DNA of 64,000 nucleotides, taken from contig CALGAO010000089.1 of NCBI GenBank assembly GCA_937957685.1, forward strand, positions 31,131-95,130. The letters are read 5' to 3'. Position numbers and translations under genes: made by a program. Shown piece after piece: positions 41,816-49,760 of this stretch (position 1 is its first letter; the number at the start of each line of letters is the position of its first letter). Below the pieces are notes generated by a model, which was not told where the DNA came from, searched no databases, and saw only the letters and a list, made by a program, of their open reading frames with translations. This stretch comes from an uncultured Paenibacillaceae bacterium. GTDB lineage: Bacteria > Bacillota > Bacilli > Paenibacillales > DA-C8.

Positions 41816-43294
41816 TTGGAGAAGGTGGATATTTTTAAAGACATTGCAGAACGTACCGGCGGAGATATCTATATCGGCGTCGTCGGCGCAGTGCGAACAG
41901 GGAAATCGACCTTTATCAAGCGGTTCATGGAAACTGTCGTGCTGCCGAACATCACCAATGAAGCGGATCGGCAACGGGCCATCGATGAGCTTCCGCAGAG
42001 CGCCGCCGGCAGGACGATCATGACGACGGAGCCGAAGTTTGTGCCCAATCAGGCGGTCAAGATTACGGTGGCGGAAGGCCTGGAGGTCAACGTAAGGATC
42101 GTGGATTGCGTTGGATATACCGTCAAGGGTGCCAAGGGATACGAGGATGAGAATGGGCCTCGCATGATCCACACGCCGTGGTTCGAGGATCCCATTCCGT
42201 TCCAGGAGGCGGCCGAGATCGGGACGCGCAAGGTGATCCAGGAGCACTCCACGCTCGGCGTCGTCGTGACGACAGACGGGACGATCGCCGAGATCCCGCG
42301 CGCGGACTACGTGGAAGCCGAGGAGAAGGTGGTGAGCGAGCTCAAGGAAGTCGGCAAGCCGTTCATCATGATCATCAACTCCACCTCGCCGGGAAGCGCC
42401 GAATGCCGGGCATTGCAACAGCAATTGGCCGAGAAGTACGACATCCCTGTGATGGCGATGAGCGTGGCCACGATGAACGAGCCCGAGATGCTCACCGTGA
42501 TGCGCGAGGTGCTGTTCGAGTTCCCGGTTCACGAGGTCAACGTCAATCTCCCGAGCTGGGTGATGGTGCTCGACGAACAGCACTGGCTGCGCAAGAGCTT
42601 CGAGGAGTCGGTGCGCGACACGGTCAAGGATATCCGCAGGCTGCGCGATGTCGATCGGGTCGTGGGGCAATTCGCGCAATACGATTTCATCGAAAGCGCC
42701 GGACTTGCAGGCATGGATATGGGGCAGGGCGTGGCGGAGATCGACCTGTACGCTCCCGATGAGCTGTACGATCGCATCCTGATGGAGATCGTGGGCGTGG
42801 AGATTCGCGGCAAGGATCATCTGCTGGAGCTGATGCAGGATTTCGCCCATGCCAAACGCGAATATGACCAGATCGCGGAAGCGCTGGAGATGGTGAAGAA
42901 GACCGGATACGGCATCGCAGCGCCGAAGCTGTCCGAGATGAAGCTGTCCGAACCGGAGCTGATCCGGCAGGGCTCGCGATTCGGCGTCCGCCTGAAGGCG
43001 ACGGCTCCCTCGATCCACATGATCCGCGTGGATGTCGACTCGGAGTTCGCCCCGATCATCGGCACGGAGAAGCAGAGCGAGGAGCTCGTCCGCTACCTGA
43101 TGTCCGACTTCGAGGAGAATCCGACGAAGATCTGGGAAGCGGATATCTTCGGCAGATCGCTGTACTCCATCGTTCGCGAGGGGATCACCGGCAAGATCGC
43201 GATGATGCCGGACAACGCGCGCTACAAGCTGCAGGAAACGCTCGGAAGGATCATCAATGAAGGCTCCGGCGGACTGATCGCCATCATCCTTTAA
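41816..43294 (+). CDS. spoIVA: Stage IV sporulation protein A, spore coat morphogenetic ATPase
   Basis: 492 residues. An N-terminal TRAFAC-class nucleotide-binding domain with the unusual Walker A GAVRTGKST at 24-32 hydrolyses ATP to drive polymerisation into the basement layer of the coat on the forespore surface. The C-terminal end SGGLIAIIL is the conserved anchoring and interaction tail. TTG start with AGGGAGGAG upstream. Very conserved throughout. A terminator with a GAAA loop follows. Confidence 0.97.
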   Translation: MEKVDIFKDIAERTGGDIYIGVVGAVRTGKSTFIKRFMETVVLPNITNEADRQRAIDELPQSAAGRTIMTTEPKFVPNQAVKITVAEGLEVNVRIVDCVGYTVKGAKGYEDENGPRMIHTPWFEDPIPFQEAAEIGTRKVIQEHSTLGVVVTTDGTIAEIPRADYVEAEEKVVSELKEVGKPFIMIINSTSPGSAECRALQQQLAEKYDIPVMAMSVATMNEPEMLTVMREVLFEFPVHEVNVNLPSWVMVLDEQHWLRKSFEESVRDTVKDIRRLRDVDRVVGQFAQYDFIESAGLAGMDMGQGVAEIDLYAPDELYDRILMEIVGVEIRGKDHLLELMQDFAHAKREYDQIAEALEMVKKTGYGIAAPKLSEMKLSEPELIRQGSRFGVRLKATAPSIHMIRVDVDSEFAPIIGTEKQSEELVRYLMSDFEENPTKIWEADIFGRSLYSIVREGITGKIAMMPDNARYKLQETLGRIINEGSGGLIAIIL

Positions 43295-43308
43295 ATAAAG
43301 GAACTGAA

Positions 43309-43335
43309 AAAGTGCTCGAAAGGGCGCTTTTTTTT
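43309..43335 (+). terminator. Intrinsic terminator after spoIVA
   Basis: 9-bp stem AAAGTGCTC / GGGCGCTTT with loop GAAA and eight T residues. Confidence 0.88.
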
Positions 43336-43358
43336 GTCGAATGACAGGCAATTTGGTC

Positions 43359-43387
43359 TTGAAAATGGTTGTCGCATGTATTACGAT
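43359..43387 (+). promoter_or_regulatory. Promoter of hbs
   Basis: TTGAAA, 17 bases, TACGAT; about 110 bases of leader before the start codon. Confidence 0.55.
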
Positions 43388-43502
43388 AAGTGTGGTTTAT
43401 TTGCCGCATTACGTTTTTTTGCTAAGGCCATGTATATTTTGCATCTGCACTGGTTACAAATCTAGTAAAAGGCGTAATAAGGCTTGGGGGGAGGTGAGTG
43501 GA

Positions 43503-43775
43503 ATGAACAAAACAGATCTGATCGCAAAGGTTGCAGAAATGACTGATCTGTCCAAGAAGGATGCCACTAAAGCTGTTGATGCGGTTTTTGATGCGATTTC
43601 GGAAGCGTTGCAAAATGGCGACAAGGTTCAACTGGTCGGCTTCGGTAATTTCGAGGTTCGTGAGCGTTCTGCGCGCAAGGGCAGAAATCCTCAAACCGGT
43701 GAAGAAATCGATATCCCTGCAAGCAAGGTGCCGGCATTCAAACCTGGCAAAGCGCTGAAGGACGGGATCAAATAA
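43503..43775 (+). CDS. hbs: DNA-binding protein HU
   Basis: 90 residues, the typical HU size. MNKTDLIAKVAEMTDLSKKDATKAV and GFGNFEVRERSARKGRNPQTGEEI include the DNA-bending arm with the RNPQTG tip. It compacts the nucleoid. GGGGGAGGTGAG precedes ATG 43503; the frame is open upstream but low complexity. Follows spoIVA as in B. subtilis. Confidence 0.97.
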   Translation: MNKTDLIAKVAEMTDLSKKDATKAVDAVFDAISEALQNGDKVQLVGFGNFEVRERSARKGRNPQTGEEIDIPASKVPAFKPGKALKDGIK

Positions 43776-43810
43776 TGTACATAGCTGCAAGCCAGGCTTG
43801 CAGAGTAGAG

Positions 43811-43841
43811 ACGGCCGCTACCTCCGGGTGCGGTCGTTTTC
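43811..43841 (+). terminator. Intrinsic terminator after hbs
   Basis: ACGGCCGC pairing with GCGGTCGT around 11 bases, then TTTT. Confidence 0.7.
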
Positions 43842-43857
43842 ATGCGAAGCGGCGGTC

Positions 43858-43886
43858 TTGACATTTGCCGCAGAATGTTTTATCCT
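43858..43886 (+). promoter_or_regulatory. Promoter of the tRNA gene
   Basis: Consensus TTGACA, 17 bases, TATCCT; the tRNA begins 14 bases later. Confidence 0.7.
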
Positions 43887-43899
43887 TTTGATTAGTCAT

Positions 43900-43976
43900 C
43901 GGGGTATGGCGCAGTCTGGTAGCGCGCACCCTTGGGGTGGGTGAGGTCGCACGTTCGAATCGTGTTACTCCGACCA
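43900..43976 (+). tRNA. tRNA-Pro (GGG)
   Basis: A 77-base cloverleaf: acceptor CGGGGTA / TACTCCG, anticodon loop TTGGGGT with anticodon GGG, T-loop GTTCGAATC and encoded CCA. A single tRNA gene with its own promoter and a palindromic terminator. Confidence 0.95.
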
Positions 43977-43978
43977 TG

Positions 43979-44008
43979 AACAAGACATCGTCATGACGAT
44001 GTCTTGTT
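43979..44008 (+). terminator. Palindromic terminator of the tRNA gene
   Basis: A perfect 30-base palindrome (AACAAGACATCGTCA and its complement with no spacer) followed by ATCTATTT. Confidence 0.8.
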
Positions 44009-44078
44009 ATCTATTTACGCCATGATGTGGAACCTGCCCTGTGGCGACTGATCGGATACCTGAGAGGAGGCTGCTCCA

Positions 44079-44300
44079 ATGGGCAACACGGATGGAGACT
44101 ATATCGTGATCAAAGCCAAGGACAACGGAGTTCAGGTGATTGGTCTGACTCGAGGGCAGGACACCAGATTTCACCATACGGAGAAGCTGGACAAAGGCGA
44201 GATCATGATTGCCCAGTTTACCGATCACACTTCTGCCGTCAAGATCCGCGGCAAGGCCGCGGTGTATACGAAGCATGGCGTCGTACATACGGATGAGTAA
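44079..44300 (+). CDS. mtrB: Trp RNA-binding attenuation protein (TRAP)
   Basis: 73 residues, the TRAP size. DYIVIKAKDNGVQVIGLTRG, TRFHHTEKLDKGEIMIAQFTDHTSAVKIRG contain the tryptophan-binding loop and the Lys/Arg residues for (G/U)AG triplets. Eleven subunits form a ring that binds RNA when tryptophan is present. Its target, a triplet array, lies before trpE at 52519-52585. mtrA (GTP cyclohydrolase I), its operon partner in B. subtilis, is not here. AGGAGG precedes the ATG. Confidence 0.97.
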   Translation: MGNTDGDYIVIKAKDNGVQVIGLTRGQDTRFHHTEKLDKGEIMIAQFTDHTSAVKIRGKAAVYTKHGVVHTDE

Positions 44301-44316
44301 TCATCATCAATAAGCG

Positions 44317-44349
44317 GACTGCCGATGAGTCTATCGTCGGCAGTCTTTT
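44317..44349 (+). terminator. Intrinsic terminator after mtrB
   Basis: GACTGCCGATGA pairs with TCGTCGGCAGTC (one wobble), followed by TTTT. Confidence 0.8.
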
Positions 44350-44474
44350 GCTGTATGGGAGCTCCCCCGACCTGCCGAAGGTTTGTGGCATTGATCCACG
44401 GGATGAATCATCTTCCCGCACCGTCGCTCGTACAATGTGGTATAAGCGCTTGTGCAAGGGTGAGGAGGCCTGTG

Positions 44475-45008
44475 ATGCATCGAATCGGCAAGCTGATCAA
44501 GGCAGCGGGACTGGCGTGCATGATCGCTCTCGGGTTGGCCTGGCTGGCCCATCTGACCGGTCCAGCCGGGGACGGCAAGGGAGAGCCAACGGTAACGCTG
44601 GATTACGGAGGACGGCTGACGGATGACAATCTCGTCGACTACATGGCGCACATGTCGATCCGGCTCGGCATTCGCAAGGTAGATTGGCGCGAGCCCGTGC
44701 TGTACATCGATCTGTATGTGCAGGATGACCGGACGAAGCGCGAGGAAGTGTTCGCCGACGTTCGCGACGTATGTCTGTTTGCCTTACAGTCTGTGCGCAA
44801 TGTGGGCAAGGTGATGATGCGCATCTACGATTCTCCGCGGGGCAGCTCCTCGCTGCTCATCGCGGTATCCGCGGACAGCCTGGCCAGGCGCAGGCTGACC
44901 GAGTGGATTCGCGAGACCGGCACAGACGGTGATGCCGAGCGGCTCGTCCGCAGCGTGTTCCAGGTGCAGGAAACGCCGAGATGGCTGCTTCTGTACGGCG
45001 AAACGTGA
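44475..45008 (+). CDS. Secreted or membrane-anchored protein of unknown function
   Basis: I do not recognise this 177-residue protein. It has an N-terminal hydrophobic segment (about residues 10-27) and then a soluble domain with VTLDYGGRLTDDNLVDYM, VDWREPVLYIDLYVQD and LLIAVSADSLARRRLTEWI. The alternating strand and helix pattern suggests a small alpha/beta domain outside the cell. GAGGAGG lies 6 bases before ATG 44475. Located between mtrB and the menaquinone genes. Confidence 0.65.
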   Translation: MHRIGKLIKAAGLACMIALGLAWLAHLTGPAGDGKGEPTVTLDYGGRLTDDNLVDYMAHMSIRLGIRKVDWREPVLYIDLYVQDDRTKREEVFADVRDVCLFALQSVRNVGKVMMRIYDSPRGSSSLLIAVSADSLARRRLTEWIRETGTDGDAERLVRSVFQVQETPRWLLLYGET

Positions 45009-45056
45009 TCATTTTATGAAACCATGATTTTTTGTATATGCTGAGTTTATGAAAGC

Positions 45057-45086
45057 TGTCCTTGCGGGATCAGGATATGGTATAAT
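45057..45086 (+). promoter_or_regulatory. Promoter of the hepS operon
   Basis: TATAAT at 45081-45086 with TGG in front (extended -10); the -35 region (TGTCCT) is poor. Confidence 0.5.
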
Positions 45087-45148
45087 GACATAAATTAATG
45101 ATCGTAGGCTCAAGATTCGCTGCGCAGCAATTGGAGGAAATTGCAAGA

Positions 45149-46009
45149 ATGAATGTAAATCGGGTACGGCAACAGGCATCTCAATATCTGGAGTACGATA
45201 TCATTCGACAGTATACGGAGCTCCCTTCACTTCCCGACTACCAGATCCAGCTGATGCTGTCGTTCCTCCACACCGCTGATGGCAACGACAAGCGGAGTGA
45301 GCTGTACTCGCTCGTGACGTCGCTCGTCCAGGTGGGACTGGACGCGCATGATCAGGTGGTGACGAAGGATGGCGGCGGAGATCTGCGGCAGATCCGGGCC
45401 AAGCAACTGAAGGTGCTCGCCGGAGATTATCTGAGCGGCCGGTATTATGAGTTGCTGTCGTTCGCGGAGGATATCGAGGCTGTCAGAGCCCTGTCCGAAG
45501 CCATCAGTGAAGTGAATCTGACCAAGATGAATATGTATATGCGCAAGCAACAGCGTGATCTGTCTGGCCAGCAGTATCTGGAACTGCTGCTCAGCATTAG
45601 AACACGCTTGTTTTTGGCCTTTGAGAAGGATGTTGCCCCCGGGAGACGTTCGCTATGGAGACAGCTGCTCGAGCGCGGCACGATGTGCGAGATCATGCAG
45701 CGCGAGCATGGCAAGCTGTCGGAGATTGACGCAGACTATGATGGCTGGGCGGTATGGGAGCTGCTCCATGCGCTTGAGCCGCAGGAGCGTGCGAGCTGCA
45801 TCGCGTCCCTGGACAGGCCGGAGGAACTGCGCGGTTGGGTCGAGAAGCTTCGCCTGAAGCAGAAGCTTGAGACGATGCTGGAGCAGCAGGCGGAAGAGCT
45901 GGCCAGACTGGCTGAGGGCGTGCGTTCGGAGCCGCTGTACGCGGGCGCGATCGCCCCCATGCTGGAGAGGACCCGTCAGCTGACAGCCAGACAATACACG
46001 TATGACTGA
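45149..46009 (+). CDS. hepS: Heptaprenyl diphosphate synthase component 1
   Basis: 286 residues. The small non-catalytic subunit that pairs with HepT to set the C35 chain length of the menaquinone side chain. Family-like segments are PSLPDYQIQLMLSFL, VQVGLDAHDQV, QIRAKQLKVLAGDYLSGRYY. ATG 45149 is chosen because GGAGGA lies 10 bases upstream; the open frame begins at 45098. First gene of hepS-menG-hepT. Confidence 0.9.
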   Translation: MNVNRVRQQASQYLEYDIIRQYTELPSLPDYQIQLMLSFLHTADGNDKRSELYSLVTSLVQVGLDAHDQVVTKDGGGDLRQIRAKQLKVLAGDYLSGRYYELLSFAEDIEAVRALSEAISEVNLTKMNMYMRKQQRDLSGQQYLELLLSIRTRLFLAFEKDVAPGRRSLWRQLLERGTMCEIMQREHGKLSEIDADYDGWAVWELLHALEPQERASCIASLDRPEELRGWVEKLRLKQKLETMLEQQAEELARLAEGVRSEPLYAGAIAPMLERTRQLTARQYTYD

Positions 46010-46018
46010 GGTGGAGAG

Positions 46019-46723
46019 ATGGAAGCCAAGGCCAAGGAGAAGCATGTGCACGAGGTGTTCGAGCGCATCGCTCCGAAATATGACTTTATGAACGACCTGC
46101 TGAGCTTCCGGCGCCACAAGGCATGGCGCAAGTTTGCGCTCAGGAAGATGAACATCCGGCCTGGCCAGACGGCGCTGGACCTGTGCTGCGGCACCTGCGA
46201 CTGGACGATCGCCATCGCCGAGCGCAACGGAGGCGCGGAGGTGACGGGCCTCGATTTCAGCGAGCAGATGCTGAAGTTCGGGAGGATGAAGGTGGAGCGG
46301 GCCGGCCTGACCCGCCAGATCAGGCTCATCCAGGGCAATGCGATGAACCTGCCCTTCGCCGACGATTCGTTCGATTTCGTCACGATCGGCTTCGGACTTC
46401 GCAACCTGCCCGATTATGTGCAGGCGCTGAAGGAGATGCACCGGGTGGTGAAGCCTGGCGGACGGGTCGTATGTCTCGAGCTGTCCATGCCCGTATGGCA
46501 GCCCTTCAAGGCGATCTATTATGTCTATCTGCGCGGCATCCTGCCGCTGTTGGGCAAGCTGTTCGCCAAGAGCTATCAGCAGTACAAATGGCTTCCGGAA
46601 TCGCTTGCGATGTTCCCGGACCATAAGGAGTTACAGACGATCTTCGAGCAAGCCGGATTTACTCGCGTTGAAGCGTATCCGCTTACGGGCGGCATCGCGG
46701 CGCTCCATATCGGCTGCAAATGA
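46019..46723 (+). CDS. menG: Demethylmenaquinone methyltransferase
   Basis: 234 residues, UbiE/MenG family. SAM motif LDLCCGTCDWTIAIAE, VTGLDFSEQML and the C-terminal LTGGIAALHIGCK are diagnostic. It adds the C-methyl group in the last step of menaquinone synthesis. GGTGGAG precedes the ATG, 9 bases after the hepS stop. Lies between the two heptaprenyl synthase genes, as in B. subtilis. Confidence 0.95.
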   Translation: MEAKAKEKHVHEVFERIAPKYDFMNDLLSFRRHKAWRKFALRKMNIRPGQTALDLCCGTCDWTIAIAERNGGAEVTGLDFSEQMLKFGRMKVERAGLTRQIRLIQGNAMNLPFADDSFDFVTIGFGLRNLPDYVQALKEMHRVVKPGGRVVCLELSMPVWQPFKAIYYVYLRGILPLLGKLFAKSYQQYKWLPESLAMFPDHKELQTIFEQAGFTRVEAYPLTGGIAALHIGCK

Positions 46724-46783
46724 CCAGATACACGCTGCGCGAGACTGTTTCGAGCGCCTTGAGAAGGATACGTGGGTGAAGCG

Positions 46784-47758
46784 ATGAAGTTACTGGATAT
46801 TTACAAGAAACTGCGATCAGAGATAGCGGATATTGAACAGGTGATGGAGAAGGCGGTCCGTTCCGAGCACGCCGTGCTGACGGAGGCTTCGATCCATCTC
46901 CTGAAGGCGGGTGGCAAGCGCATACGCCCGATCTTCGTCCTTTTGTCCGGGCGATTCGGCAACGGCAATCAGGAACGGCTCATCCAGATTGCGGCGTCGC
47001 TTGAGCTGATTCATATGGCGTCACTGGTGCACGATGATGTGATCGATGATGCCGCAACAAGGCGCGGACAACCAACGGTCAGGGCGAAATGGGATGACAG
47101 GATCGCCATGTATACGGGCGATTATATCTTCGCCCAGGCGCTGAAGCTCGCTTCCCAGGTGCCCAATCCGCGCATTCACCAGATCCTGAGCCGCGCGCTC
47201 GTTCAGATGTCGATCGGCGAGATCGAACAGATCCGCCTGTTCTTCGAGCCGACGCAGTCGATCCGCGATTATCTGCTCAGGATCAGGCGGAAGACGGCGC
47301 TGCTCATCGCCGTCAGCTGCCAGCTGGGAGCGCTCGCCGCCGGGGTCGATCACCGTTCGAGCAATCTGCTGTACAAATACGGCTACAACGTCGGCATGGC
47401 TTTCCAGATCACCGATGACCTGCTCGATATCAACGGCACCGAGAAGCAATTGGGCAAAAAGCCGGGCAGCGACGTCAGACAGGGGAATATTACCCTGCCG
47501 GTCATCCTGGCCCTGCAGGAGGATCGGCTCAGGCTGGACCTGCTGAACGAGCTGAGGAAGATCCAGCTTGGCGGAGGGGCCCAGGATACGTCGCGATTCA
47601 TCGATATGATCCGCTCGTCCAAAGGGGTGCAGAGGGCGGAACATATCGCCAGACAATACATCGACAAGGCGATGAACGCCATCCAGTCACTCAGTTCATC
47701 GCAAGCGCGCAATGACCTGATGGCGATCGCATCGTTCATCGTCAACCGCAGTTATTGA
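46784..47758 (+). CDS. hepT: Heptaprenyl diphosphate synthase component 2
   Basis: 324 residues, trans-polyprenyl synthase fold. First aspartate motif LVHDDVIDD at about 82-89, GKRIRP near 44-49 and second motif ITDDLLDI; it condenses isopentenyl diphosphate with allylic diphosphate. ATG 46784 (MKLLDIYKKL) is preferred; GTG 46772 is possible because GAGAAGG lies close. Works with HepS. Confidence 0.94.
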   Translation: MKLLDIYKKLRSEIADIEQVMEKAVRSEHAVLTEASIHLLKAGGKRIRPIFVLLSGRFGNGNQERLIQIAASLELIHMASLVHDDVIDDAATRRGQPTVRAKWDDRIAMYTGDYIFAQALKLASQVPNPRIHQILSRALVQMSIGEIEQIRLFFEPTQSIRDYLLRIRRKTALLIAVSCQLGALAAGVDHRSSNLLYKYGYNVGMAFQITDDLLDINGTEKQLGKKPGSDVRQGNITLPVILALQEDRLRLDLLNELRKIQLGGGAQDTSRFIDMIRSSKGVQRAEHIARQYIDKAMNAIQSLSSSQARNDLMAIASFIVNRSY

Positions 47759-47809
47759 TGGATCCAAGTGTTAGGCCAAACATCATGCACATAACGGTGG
47801 AGGGGTTAT

Positions 47810-48253
47810 ATGGAACGCACTTTTCTGATGGTAAAGCCGGATGGCGTACAACGCGGATTGATCGGGGAGATCATCTCGCGCTTTGAGCGCAAGGGATTGA
47901 AGCTGATCGGAGCCAAGCTGCTGAGGCTTACCCAGGAGCAAGCCTATCAGCATTATGCGGAGCATGTGGGCAAGCCATTCTTCCCGCCGCTTGTCGAGTT
48001 CATCACCTCCGGACCGGTCTTTGCCATGGTCTGGCAGGGAGACGGTGCGGTGGAGCTTTGTCGAGCGATGATGGGGAAGACCAATCCGCTGGAAGCTGCG
48101 CCTGGCACGATCCGCAGCGATTACGCCGTGCATACGAACCGCAATGTCATCCACGGCGCGGACTCCAGGGAGAGTGCGGAGCGTGAGATCGCGATCTACT
48201 TCCGCCCCGAAGAGCTTCTGGATTATGAGCTGACGATCCAGAAGTGGATCTGA
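47810..48253 (+). CDS. ndk: Nucleoside diphosphate kinase
   Basis: 147 residues. MVKPDGVQRGLIGEI starts the fold and NVIHGADS holds the phospho-histidine H115. Balances nucleoside triphosphate pools. TGGAGGGG precedes the ATG. Same position after hepT as in B. subtilis. Confidence 0.96.
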   Translation: MERTFLMVKPDGVQRGLIGEIISRFERKGLKLIGAKLLRLTQEQAYQHYAEHVGKPFFPPLVEFITSGPVFAMVWQGDGAVELCRAMMGKTNPLEAAPGTIRSDYAVHTNRNVIHGADSRESAEREIAIYFRPEELLDYELTIQKWI

Positions 48254-48413
48254 GGAACGGACAAGCTGCCTTGCCTGCTGGAGATTGGCCCGGATACTTG
48301 ATCCGGCATTCACGACGCAGGCTGGACTGGCGGATGGGATGGCCGGTTGGCCATGGGGAGACTCACCAGAGCATCAGGTTTTTTCATCGTATGGATATGT
48401 GGGAGAGAGCGGG

Positions 48414-49187
48414 ATGGATGATTTTGCTGTATTTATTGAGAAAGTGAAGACGCTGGCCAACATCGATCTGTCCCTCTACAAAGAGGCGCAGATGAAGCGG
48501 CGTCTGACGGCTTTCCGTGACAAGAAGGGGTTCGCCACGTTTATCCAGTTCTATCGGGCTATGGCGGACGATCCGGTACTGCTCAAGGAATTCCTCGACA
48601 GGATGACGATCAACGTCTCCGAGTTCTGGCGCAATTGCCGGCGATGGGAGATCCTGCGGGATCAATTCCTGCAGGAATGGACGAGGAATCACGTCCGCCT
48701 CAAGTGCTGGAGCGCTGCCTGCTCCACCGGCGAGGAGCCGTATACGCTGGCGATGATCCTGCATCGCCTGGGGGCGCTGAATCAGGCGTCCATCCTGGCC
48801 ACCGACCTGGACGAGCAGGTGCTGGAAGCGGCGAAGCGCGGCATCTATCATGAGCGCTCGGTGCGCGAGGTGCCGGAATCGTACAGGAAGGAGTATCTGA
48901 AGCGACTGGAGGACGGGCGTTGGGAGATCTCGCCCGCCTTGCGCCAGAACGTTCGCTTCATGCGGCACAACCTGCTTGCTGACCGTTTCGATCAAGGATA
49001 TGACCTGATCATCTGCCGCAATGTGACGATCTATTTCACGGACGAGGCCAAGCATCAGCTGTATCACAGGTTCGCCCAGGCGCTCAAGCCGGGAGGCATC
49101 CTGTTCGTCGGCAGCACGGAGCAGATCTTCTCACCTGGCCAATACGGCCTGGAGTCGGCGGATACTTTCTTCTACAGGCGCATATGA
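48414..49187 (+). CDS. cheR: Chemotaxis protein methyltransferase
   Basis: 257 residues. The N-terminal helical domain begins DLSLYKEAQMKRRLTAF and includes DRMTINVSEFWRN; the SAM domain has WSAACSTGEEPYTLAM and DLIICRNVTIYF. It methylates glutamates on chemoreceptors. ATG 48414 follows GGGAGAG by 7 bases; the open frame from 48285 has no family match. No other chemotaxis gene is in the window, as in B. subtilis, where cheR is also found alone between ndk and the aro genes. Confidence 0.94.
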   Translation: MDDFAVFIEKVKTLANIDLSLYKEAQMKRRLTAFRDKKGFATFIQFYRAMADDPVLLKEFLDRMTINVSEFWRNCRRWEILRDQFLQEWTRNHVRLKCWSAACSTGEEPYTLAMILHRLGALNQASILATDLDEQVLEAAKRGIYHERSVREVPESYRKEYLKRLEDGRWEISPALRQNVRFMRHNLLADRFDQGYDLIICRNVTIYFTDEAKHQLYHRFAQALKPGGILFVGSTEQIFSPGQYGLESADTFFYRRI

Positions 49188-49317
49188 GCGGCTGCGGCAG
49201 GAGCCCGCGTCCCACCTGCTTCGGGGATGACATCCTTTCTTTCAGCAGCGCGTATAGAAGCTGTCAACGCTTCCTATACTAGGATTACAGGATTGAATCC
49301 CCTATGGAGGTTGCGTT

Positions 49318-49479
49318 ATGGAGAAGTGGAAAGTGATTCAGGCTTATCGCCGCGGGATGATCAATCTGCAGGAATGCGCCCAGATCCTGGGGATCGATTC
49401 CATGCAGGTCATGGGCATCATGAAGGATAGCGCGTTTGATGGCATACGGGTCGTGAGGAACAAGCAACCGGTGGGTTAA
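49318..49479 (+). CDS. 53-residue protein, possibly helix-turn-helix
   Basis: A short gene with a good ribosome binding site (GGAGG, 7 bases). The sequence has VIQAYRRGMINLQECAQILGID, which could fold as a helix-turn-helix with turn near NLQE, then VMGIMKDSAF and a basic tail. Similar short proteins control the choice of DNA site or dimerise with toxins, but no family is certain. Located between cheR and aroC. Confidence 0.55.
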   Translation: MEKWKVIQAYRRGMINLQECAQILGIDSMQVMGIMKDSAFDGIRVVRNKQPVG

Positions 49480-49637
49480 CCGGAAGGTTGATCGCAGGCG
49501 GACAGCACGCTGACCGCAGGTTGGCCGGTGCACACAGATTACATACAGGGCTTGGCATGGAGCTGTCCAGAAGGGTAGGATCTGGCAGCTTCTTTTTGTG
49601 TTCGGGCGGCCGGATCAGGATGGCGCAACAACTTTCC

Positions 49638-49666
49638 TTGTGAAGAAAAGCTTGCTATACTATAAT
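49638..49666 (+). promoter_or_regulatory. Promoter of the aro supraoperon
   Basis: TTGTGA, 17 bases, TATAAT, about 95 bases before aroC. The 281-base gap 49480-49760 shows nothing else. Confidence 0.7.
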
Positions 49667-49760
49667 GAGCATATGGAATCATGCATCGCATAAAAGCGCT
49701 AAAGCATCGAATGGTCTTCATGTATGGAATGATGCGGAAGAGAGTAAGGAGGAACGGCTA

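Noticed and set aside
41813..43351. 512-codon minus-strand frame opposite spoIVA
   Set aside because: Shadow of spoIVA codon bias; no ribosome site.
43341..43502. Extension of the hbs frame
   Set aside because: It covers the promoter region and adds residues foreign to HU.
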